Origin: CAXMNX01 sp051009475
GTDB taxonomy: Bacteria > Pseudomonadota > Alphaproteobacteria > Rhodobacterales > Rhodobacteraceae
Direction: 5' to 3'
Assembly: GCA_051009475.1 (NCBI GenBank)
Contig: JBPCWO010000054.1
Coordinates: 1 to 28,016, forward strand
DNA: 28,016 bases
Made by a program: the position numbers and the translations under genes. Of the stretch, positions 21,998 through 28,016 are shown in pieces. The stretch's first letter is position 1. Each line of letters opens with the position of its first letter. The notes beneath the pieces were generated by a model, which was given only the letters and a program-made list of their open reading frames with translations, was not told the origin of the DNA and ran no database searches.

Positions 21998-24280
21998 ATG
22001 ACCGGTGATCCAAGACATCAAGCTTTGCGAAAATCCGCGCTGAACTATCACGCGAACCCAAAGCCCGGAAAGCTGGAAATACGCGCGACCAAGCCGCTGG
22101 CCAACGGGCGCGACCTCGCACTTGCCTATTCCCCCGGCGTCGCCGAAGCGTGCCTTGAAATCAAATCCGATCCGATGACCGCCAGTCATTACACCGCGCG
22201 CGGCAACCTGGTCGCCGTGGTCTCAAACGGAACGGCAGTACTCGGTCTTGGCAACATCGGCGGACTTGCATCAAAGCCCGTCATGGAAGGCAAGGCGGTC
22301 CTTTTCAAGAAATTTGCCAATATCGATTGCTTCGATATCGAAGTGAATGAAACCGATCCTGAAAGACTCGCCGACATCGTCTGTGCGCTCGAACCGACAT
22401 TTGGCGCTATCAACCTGGAAGATATCAAGGCGCCCGATTGCTTCATCGTCGAAGACATATGCCGCAAGCGCATGAACATCCCGGTATTTCATGACGACCA
22501 GCACGGAACTGCCATCGTCGTCGGCGCGGCGGCCACAAACGCGCTGCTGATCGCCAAGAAGGAATTTGGCGACATCAAAGTGGTCTCAACCGGTGGCGGC
22601 GCGGCGGGAATCGCTTGCCTCAACATGCTTCTCAAACTGGGCGTTAAACGCGAGAATGTCTGGCTCGTCGATCTGGAAGGGCTGGTGCACGAGGGGCGTG
22701 AGGCCGACATGACACCGCAAAAGGCAGAGTTTGCTCAACCAGGCGGTCCCCTTAGCCTCGACGACGTGATCTCGGATGCTGATCTTTTTCTCGGGCTTTC
22801 GGGCCCCGGCGTTTTGACCCCCGAAATGGTTGCGAAAATGGCCAATCGCCCGATTGTCTTTGCGCTGGCGAATCCAACGCCCGAGATCATGCCAGACGCC
22901 GCCCGCGACGTCGCGCCCGACGCAATCATCGCAACAGGCCGATCCGATTTTCCCAATCAGGTCAATAATGTACTGTGTTTTCCGTTCATATTCCGTGGCG
23001 CGTTGGACGTTGGTGCGACGACAATAAACGATGACATGCAATTGGCGTGTATCGAAGGCATCGCAGCACTTGCCCGCGCCACAACCAGTGCCGAGGCCGC
23101 GGCGGCTTATCAGGGCGAGCAGATGACATTCGGCGGCGAATATTTGATCCCGAAGCCATTTGATCCGCGCCTAATGGGCGTCGTCGCCAGTGCCGTTGCC
23201 AAGGCCGCGATGGACACCGGCGTTGCCTCTAACCCAATTGCCGACCTCGACACCTATAAACAATCGCTCGATGGATCAGTTTTTAAGTCAGCCTTAATCA
23301 TGCGTCCTGTATTCGAAGCGGCCGCAACCGCCCAGCGCCGCATCGTCTTTGCCGAGGGCGAAGATGAACGCGTTCTGCGCGCCGCCAATGCAATGCTCGA
23401 GGAAATGATCGACAAACCGATCCTGATCGGCCGCCCCGAGGTTATCGAGGCTAGGATTGACCGCATCGGCCTGCCGGTTCGCGCCGGCGTCGATTTTGAT
23501 ATCGTTAACCCCGAGAATGATCCCCGCTATCGCGAATATTGGACGACGTACCACGGTCTGATGGAGCGCAGTGGTGTAACGCCCGACCTGGCCCGCGCCA
23601 TCATGCGAACAAACACCACCGCAATTGGCGCTGTAATGGTGCAGCGCGGCGAAGCAGATTCGCTGATCTGCGGGACATTTGGTCAATACCTCTGGCATTT
23701 GAAATACATCTGCGACGTTCTCGCCGAAGATGCGCTTCACCCGATAGGTACGCTCAGCCTTATGCTCATGGACAACGGGCCGCTGTTCATTGCGGACACC
23801 CAAGTCTATCCCGAACCGACACCTGAACAGATTACCGAAGTCGTGATAGCGGCCGCGCGGCACACTAAACGATTTGGGATCGAACCGAATATCGCGCTTT
23901 GCAGCCACAGCCAGTTTGGCAACCTCGACTGTGAAACTGGTCGGCGAATGCGCGCGGCACTGGCAATACTGGACGCTGAACCGCGCGACTTTGCATACGA
24001 AGGCGAAATGCATGCTGACACGGCGCTGGACCCGGAGCTCCGCTCCCGGATCATGCCCAATTCGCGGCTCGAAGGTGCCGCCAACGTTTTAATCTTCCCG
24101 AACACAGACGCTGCATCAGGTGTTCGCAACATCCTGAAGATGCGCGCTGGCGGACTTGAGGTTGGTCCTATCCTCATGGGCGTGGGCAACCGCGCACATA
24201 TCGTGACGCCATCGATCACAGCGCGCGGACTATTGAACATGTCGGCGCTGGCAGGAACACCGGTCGCACAATACGGCTAA
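21998..24280 (+). CDS. maeB: NADP-dependent malic enzyme with C-terminal phosphotransacetylase-like domain
   Basis: 760 aa, the MaeB-type length. Oxidatively decarboxylates malate to pyruvate with NAD(P)H formation. Start at ATG 21998, preceded by AGAGG; the frame extends 20 codons upstream through the operator and is not preferred. Malic N-domain: LAYSPGVAEACLEI and GNLVAVVSNGTAVLGLGNIG, with the metal site in FHDDQHGTA (about 163-171). NAD(P) domain: VSTGGGAAGIACLNMLLKLG. From about residue 430 the phosphate acetyltransferase-like domain follows (RIVFAEGEDERVLRAA; HADTAL; NVLIFPNTDAASG), which in other bacteria senses acetyl-CoA and is not thought to be catalytic. Regulation is probably through the palindrome at 21963-21982. 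Confidence 0.96.
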   Translation: MTGDPRHQALRKSALNYHANPKPGKLEIRATKPLANGRDLALAYSPGVAEACLEIKSDPMTASHYTARGNLVAVVSNGTAVLGLGNIGGLASKPVMEGKAVLFKKFANIDCFDIEVNETDPERLADIVCALEPTFGAINLEDIKAPDCFIVEDICRKRMNIPVFHDDQHGTAIVVGAAATNALLIAKKEFGDIKVVSTGGGAAGIACLNMLLKLGVKRENVWLVDLEGLVHEGREADMTPQKAEFAQPGGPLSLDDVISDADLFLGLSGPGVLTPEMVAKMANRPIVFALANPTPEIMPDAARDVAPDAIIATGRSDFPNQVNNVLCFPFIFRGALDVGATTINDDMQLACIEGIAALARATTSAEAAAAYQGEQMTFGGEYLIPKPFDPRLMGVVASAVAKAAMDTGVASNPIADLDTYKQSLDGSVFKSALIMRPVFEAAATAQRRIVFAEGEDERVLRAANAMLEEMIDKPILIGRPEVIEARIDRIGLPVRAGVDFDIVNPENDPRYREYWTTYHGLMERSGVTPDLARAIMRTNTTAIGAVMVQRGEADSLICGTFGQYLWHLKYICDVLAEDALHPIGTLSLMLMDNGPLFIADTQVYPEPTPEQITEVVIAAARHTKRFGIEPNIALCSHSQFGNLDCETGRRMRAALAILDAEPRDFAYEGEMHADTALDPELRSRIMPNSRLEGAANVLIFPNTDAASGVRNILKMRAGGLEVGPILMGVGNRAHIVTPSITARGLLNMSALAGTPVAQYG

Positions 24281-24385
24281 CGCGTATCCACGCGATCATT
24301 GCGCCTTGCCGCGTCGGTGGTATTGTTTTCTCGCGGGGAACAGACACGTAAGCAATCGAAACTCCACACAACAAAGGAGGCCAAG

Positions 24386-24586
24386 ATGGCGACCGCCTAT
24401 TCGTATGCCTGTTGCGAGTGCGAAGGGATGGAGGACTGCCCTGGAAAGGTCACCGCCGCGACTATAAACGAGGTTTGGAAGTTGATGGAGCTCCATGCCT
24501 CGATTGCCCACGGCGAAAACGCCGCTGACTGGGATCACGAGACCCGCAATTACCTGAAGACGCTTATTCGTGAAGTCACCGTCTGA
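24386..24586 (+). CDS. DUF1059 family small protein
   Basis: 66 aa from the ATG at 24386, preceded by a consensus AAAGGAGG at normal spacing; this fixes the start against the longer frame from 24299. The family pattern is seen: an N-terminal ACCECEG with a further cysteine in DCPGKV, and a helical C-terminus with WKLMELHASIAHG. The cysteine and histidine set could bind a metal, but the function of the family is unknown to me. It lies 105 bp after maeB and 149 bp before prpE, same strand. A short inverted repeat CGCGT-N4-ACGCG at 24281-24294 directly follows maeB but has no U-tract. Confidence 0.85.
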   Translation: MATAYSYACCECEGMEDCPGKVTAATINEVWKLMELHASIAHGENAADWDHETRNYLKTLIREVTV

Positions 24587-24735
24587 AACGCTCCGGTCAG
24601 CTAGGCAACCCGCCGAGCCTTCCGGCGCAGCGCGTCTCGTTACCGCCAACAGCGACCCATTGGCGCATCCCCGGTCGCTTGCCCGGCGCGGGCACTACCG
24701 CTAACACGTCCTTCGACGGATCAGGAGGGCATACG

Positions 24736-26628
24736 ATGGCATACGCCGAAGTCTACAAGTCTTGGATCGACGACCCGGAAAGATTCTGGATGCAGGCTGC
24801 CAATGCGATTGACTGGATCATTCCGCCATCGAAGGCCCTGAACGACAGCAAAGCGCCGCTCTATGAATGGTTTACAGATGCGCAGGTCAACACATGCTGG
24901 AACGCGGTCGATCGCCACGTAGAAAACGGCCACGGCGACCGCGCCGCCATCATTTTTGACAGCCCTGTCACTGACACCAAATCAACAATCAGCTACGCGG
25001 ACCTTCGCACACGCGTCGCAAGCCTGGCCGGATCCTTGAAATTGCACGGCGTGACCAAAGGCGATCGGGTCATAATCTACATGTCGATGGTGCCCGAAGC
25101 GCTGGTTGCAATGCTCGCCTGCGCCCGGCTCGGCGCGGTCCATTCAGTTGTCTTTGGAGGCTTTGCGGCAAACGAACTGGCGGTCCGGATTGACGATGCA
25201 ACGCCAAAAGCCATCATTGCCACGTCTTGCGGGATCGAACCTGGCCGGATCGTAGAGTACAAACCCTTGCTCGATGCCGCGCTCGAGATGGCCGAACACG
25301 AAGTAGATTTTTGCGTGATTTTGCAGCGCGAACAGGCTGTTGCTGATCTCGTTGAGGGTCGCGACCACGAATGGGACGCTGTTCAGGAAGGCGTTGAGCC
25401 TGCCGATTGCGTGCCCGTCGAAGGCAATCATCCGGCCTATATCCTTTACACCTCTGGCACGACCGGTGCGCCCAAAGGTGTGGTGCGTCCGACCGCCGGC
25501 CATTTGGTTGCTCTGAACTGGACGATGAAGAATATTTACAATGTCGATCCAGGCGACGTCTTCTGGGCCGCATCAGACGTCGGTTGGGTCGTTGGCCACA
25601 GCTACATTTGCTATGCGCCGCTGATCCACGGCAACACGACCGTTGTATTTGAAGGCAAACCTGTGGGCACCCCGGATGCCGGCACTTTCTGGCGCGTGAT
25701 TCAGGAACATAACGTCAAAGTTCTGTTTACTGCGCCGACCGCATTTCGCGCCATCAAACGCGAGGATCCAAAAGGCGAGTTCATCAAAAAGTATGATCTC
25801 AGCGGCCTGCGCACGCTGTTTTTGGCAGGCGAACGAGCTGACCCAGATACAATCCATTGGGCCGAACAAATGCTGAAAGTTCCGGTAATCGACCATTGGT
25901 GGCAAACGGAAACTGGATATTCCATTGCCGCAAATCCGATGGGCATAGAACATATGCCGGTCAAAATTGGGTCTCCGTCGGTCGCAATGCCCGGCTACGA
26001 CGTGCGCATCCTCGACGACGACGGAAACCCGGTAGCGCCGGGTGATTTGGGCGCTATAGCGGTGAAACTTCCACTACCCCCAGGCACGTTACCGACGCTT
26101 TGGAACGCCGAAGAGCGGTTCCGAAAAAGTTATCTCGAGCAATTCCCGGGATACTACGAAACCGGCGATGCCGGTTACATCGACGACGAGGGCTATCTTT
26201 ATATTATGGCGCGAACTGACGACGTCATAAATGTCGCCGGGCACCGGTTGTCCACCGGCGCGATGGAGGAAGTTCTGGCGTCGCATCCGGACGTCGCCGA
26301 ATGCGCCGTTATCGGCGTAACCGATCAGCTCAAGGGCCAGCTTCCACTTGGGTTTCTCTGCACGAACTCGGGCACTACCCGGTCGGATAACGAAATCGTA
26401 ACCGATTGCGTCAACCTGATGCGGGAAAAAATCGGCCCTGTCGCCGCCTTCAAACAGGCCGCAGTTGTAACCCGCCTGCCGAAGACTCGGTCTGGAAAAA
26501 TCCTTCGTGGCACGATGGTCAAAATCGCGGATAACGCGGCGTTCAAAATGCCCGCGACAATCGACGATCCTGTTATCCTCGACGAAATACGTGAGGCACT
26601 CCAAGGGCTTGGATACGCGAGCGGCTAA
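24736..26628 (+). CDS. prpE: propionyl-CoA synthetase (acyl-CoA synthetase, AMP-forming)
   Basis: 630 aa. Activates propionate (and to a lesser degree acetate) with ATP and CoA through an acyl-adenylate; cytoplasmic. CAGGAGG eight bases before the ATG at 24736 fixes the start against a frame beginning at 24679. Order of motifs: ACS N-terminal domain, YSGTTG-type P-loop YTSGTTGAPKG (238-248), WWQTETG (388-394), YETGDAGYIDDEGYLYIMARTDD region (474-496), and the catalytic, acetylation-regulated Lys588 in PKTRSGKILRG. PrpE rather than Acs is favoured by length (Acs is about 650 aa) and by the VVRPTAGH and MSMVPEALVAMLACARLGAVHS stretches. No prpBCD or propionyl-CoA carboxylase genes adjoin it here. 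Confidence 0.93.
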   Translation: MAYAEVYKSWIDDPERFWMQAANAIDWIIPPSKALNDSKAPLYEWFTDAQVNTCWNAVDRHVENGHGDRAAIIFDSPVTDTKSTISYADLRTRVASLAGSLKLHGVTKGDRVIIYMSMVPEALVAMLACARLGAVHSVVFGGFAANELAVRIDDATPKAIIATSCGIEPGRIVEYKPLLDAALEMAEHEVDFCVILQREQAVADLVEGRDHEWDAVQEGVEPADCVPVEGNHPAYILYTSGTTGAPKGVVRPTAGHLVALNWTMKNIYNVDPGDVFWAASDVGWVVGHSYICYAPLIHGNTTVVFEGKPVGTPDAGTFWRVIQEHNVKVLFTAPTAFRAIKREDPKGEFIKKYDLSGLRTLFLAGERADPDTIHWAEQMLKVPVIDHWWQTETGYSIAANPMGIEHMPVKIGSPSVAMPGYDVRILDDDGNPVAPGDLGAIAVKLPLPPGTLPTLWNAEERFRKSYLEQFPGYYETGDAGYIDDEGYLYIMARTDDVINVAGHRLSTGAMEEVLASHPDVAECAVIGVTDQLKGQLPLGFLCTNSGTTRSDNEIVTDCVNLMREKIGPVAAFKQAAVVTRLPKTRSGKILRGTMVKIADNAAFKMPATIDDPVILDEIREALQGLGYASG

Positions 26629-26716
26629 ACACTAAGATTTTAAAGAGAATATTCCTTTCTCCGAGCTGCTCAGCCGCCGTATTTGGATATTTTCAAGGCT
26701 TTTGCCCTAGCCATTT

Positions 26717-26730
26717 CCCGATCTCTCGGG
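26717..26730 (+). promoter_or_regulatory. hairpin just upstream of the HlyD-type gene's ribosome-binding site
   Basis: CCCGA-TCTC-TCGGG, a 5-bp stem with a 4-nt loop, ends 10 nt before the ATG at 26741, and flanking TT/AA can extend it with one bulge. It abuts the Shine-Dalgarno-like GAAGGG at 26731-26736 and could influence initiation or be chance. Confidence 0.25.
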
Positions 26731-26740
26731 GAAGGGCAAG

Positions 26741-28016
26741 ATGCTCGGAAGTCGAAAAATTCGCGTTGCATCGGCCATTTTCATTTTGACAGCGGTCGTC
26801 AATCTCTTGTGGCCCCGCGCAACGGGATATGTTTCCACATTTGCCGTTGTCAACGCTCCGGTCATGACTATCCGGGCGCCGATAAATGGCGTCGTTCTTC
26901 AAGCATCGCCCGCGATCGCAGCCCCCGTGGCCCCAAACGACGTATTATTTGATATGCGCGCTACTTTTGATAGGCAAACTCAGCTTGCGCGGCTGATTGG
27001 CGAAGTGACCGCAAAGTCTGCCCAAGCTGCGGCATTGCGTACGGAAGAAGCCGCTATGCGAGCGGCGTTGGTGTCGCTTCGCAAGCGCGAAATCAAAGAA
27101 ACTGAGTCAGAGATCGCGTATCTGAATGCGCGTTTGGACGAGGAAACAGCAATTAGGCTGATGCTTGTCGCCCAAAAGGCCCGCGCAGAATACCACCTGG
27201 ACCGACTAGCGAAATTGTCGTCTCGAGGCACAGTTCCTGAAAAAGAATTAAAGGATGCCCAATTCAAGGATCGAGAGATCGAAGCGCTGATTTCGGCGTC
27301 GACCGCGCGGCTAAAAGGGTTGCGTATCGAAATCGCGGCCATCGAACAATCATTACCATCGCCTGCCGGAACTGGCCGCCGTGATGGCGCACGTATCCAA
27401 TTCGACGATCTGATGCTGTCTCTGGGCGACATTCGCGCGCGGCGGGAAACTGCCGAGGGCGAACTTCTGGGCCTGAACGACGCGCTCGCAGGACTTCGAT
27501 CAGAATACCAAAAATTCGCGCGTTTCCAATCTGTTGCGCCTTCAAACGGCGTGATCTGGACAGCCTCGCGTTCGGAAGGATCCAGCGTCACTCTGGGTTC
27601 GGACCTGTTTCAGGTTCTGGACTGTGATCGGCGATTTCTTGAGGTGGTATTTGCCGAACATTCCTTCGAAGACATTCCGCCCGGAACGCGAGCGCTTGTC
27701 CAAATTCGCGGAAGCAGTGAAACATTTGAAACTCTCGTCGTGTCCCGCCACGCTGCAGGCGGTGGCGCCCACTCGGCCGTTGATGCCGCTGTATTGGAAC
27801 CTCACAAAGACGGCGGCGTAAAAGTTTTTCTTGCTCTGGATCCCTCCCAAGTCTCGGATCCTGCCGTCGCGGCCGCGTTCTGCGACGTGGGCCGAACCGC
27901 TGAGGTTCGGATACGCAATTCTGACATCTACAAATGGATCGACCCGGTTCTCGATTTTCTGGTTCAGGTTGGCAAATATGGTCAAACCATCCTCGCGGAC
28001 GCGCACAGTGCGTATA
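26741..28016 (+). CDS. HlyD family membrane-fusion/periplasmic adaptor protein, 3' end beyond window
   Basis: 425 codons are open from the ATG at 26741 to the right edge, with no stop. A short cytoplasmic start is followed by one membrane helix at about residues 8-25 (VASAIFILTAVVNLLW). The first half of a lipoyl/barrel-sandwich domain is at 38-70 (VMTIRAPINGVVL), a long alpha-helical coiled coil covers about 72-265 (many Glu, Arg, Ala and Leu residues; RLAKLSSRGTVPEKELKDA near 155-173 is the typical hairpin tip), and the second lipoyl half plus beta-barrel follows (SVAPSNGVIWTASRSEGSSV then VVFAEHSFEDIPPGTRALVQIRG). Such adaptors serve type I secretion, efflux or exopolysaccharide export. 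No ABC transporter gene is visible upstream, so the partner must lie to the right. Confidence 0.85.
   Translation, partial: MLGSRKIRVASAIFILTAVVNLLWPRATGYVSTFAVVNAPVMTIRAPINGVVLQASPAIAAPVAPNDVLFDMRATFDRQTQLARLIGEVTAKSAQAAALRTEEAAMRAALVSLRKREIKETESEIAYLNARLDEETAIRLMLVAQKARAEYHLDRLAKLSSRGTVPEKELKDAQFKDREIEALISASTARLKGLRIEIAAIEQSLPSPAGTGRRDGARIQFDDLMLSLGDIRARRETAEGELLGLNDALAGLRSEYQKFARFQSVAPSNGVIWTASRSEGSSVTLGSDLFQVLDCDRRFLEVVFAEHSFEDIPPGTRALVQIRGSSETFETLVVSRHAAGGGAHSAVDAAVLEPHKDGGVKVFLALDPSQVSDPAVAAAFCDVGRTAEVRIRNSDIYKWIDPVLDFLVQVGKYGQTILADAHSAY

Noticed and set aside
23294..24240. Minus-strand open frames of 239 and 144 codons
   Set aside because: Antisense shadows of the maeB phosphotransacetylase-like domain; no protein-family features.
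24281..24294. CGCGT-N4-ACGCG after maeB as a terminator
   Set aside because: Only a 5-bp stem and no T-run follows on the plus strand.
24587..24735. GC-rich DUF1059-prpE spacer considered as a structured RNA or riboswitch
   Set aside because: Several small GC-rich repeats are present, but no conserved riboswitch core or convincing long stem could be traced by eye.

Overview
This window looks like chromosomal DNA from a marine-type alphaproteobacterium, most likely Rhodobacteraceae (Roseobacter group). That placement rests on protein resemblance and gene order (map-sfsA facing a CinA-like gene, a GNAT gene and an ompA gene; a degenerate M48-like membrane protein; the small secreted protein ending in a GPRTAQGDA motif) and was not tested by any search. 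Base composition looks moderately GC-rich. I saw no rRNA, tRNA, CRISPR array, insertion sequence or phage gene.

Left edge (1-851, minus strand): the 5' end of a FAD/NAD(P)-dependent oxidoreductase overlaps a SAM methyltransferase of the kind found in surface-glycan clusters. About 385 bp without a confident gene follow. Then comes a tightly coupled plus-strand set (1237-5669): glutaryl-CoA dehydrogenase, a single-chain alpha-beta E1 2-oxo acid dehydrogenase, and an acyltransferase of the FabD fold that lacks the usual malonyl-binding arginine. No E2 or E3 gene accompanies them. This is the best candidate here for an undescribed system: decarboxylation of a 2-oxo acid, acyl handling and acyl-CoA oxidation encoded together.

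5686-10529: a multi-pass membrane protein of unknown function, then sfsA-map on the minus strand, diverging over 47 bp from a plus-strand chain cinA-like / GNAT / ompA joined by 4-nt overlaps. 10602-14420 (minus): a LysR regulator, 2,4-dienoyl-CoA reductase fadH and a sulfotransferase. 14591-16059: a degenerate M48-like membrane protein (plus) and a secreted protein (minus) that converge on a shared CTAG stop.

16192-21854 (minus): a nucleoside salvage operon, cdd-deoA-deoB-add-upp, with every junction overlapping by 1 or 4 nt. It is preceded by a bicupin protein with a VOC-like N-terminus. The pathway reads logically: cytidine and deoxycytidine are deaminated by Cdd, deoxyuridine and thymidine are cleaved by DeoA, the sugar phosphate is isomerised by DeoB, adenosine is deaminated by Add, and uracil is recaptured as UMP by Upp.

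21998-28016 (plus): malic enzyme maeB with a C-terminal phosphotransacetylase-like domain and a perfect 20-bp palindrome beside its promoter, a small DUF1059 protein, propionyl-CoA synthetase prpE, and an HlyD-type membrane-fusion protein that runs off the right edge. FadH, GcdH, PrpE and MaeB give the window a theme of acyl-CoA and organic-acid carbon metabolism.
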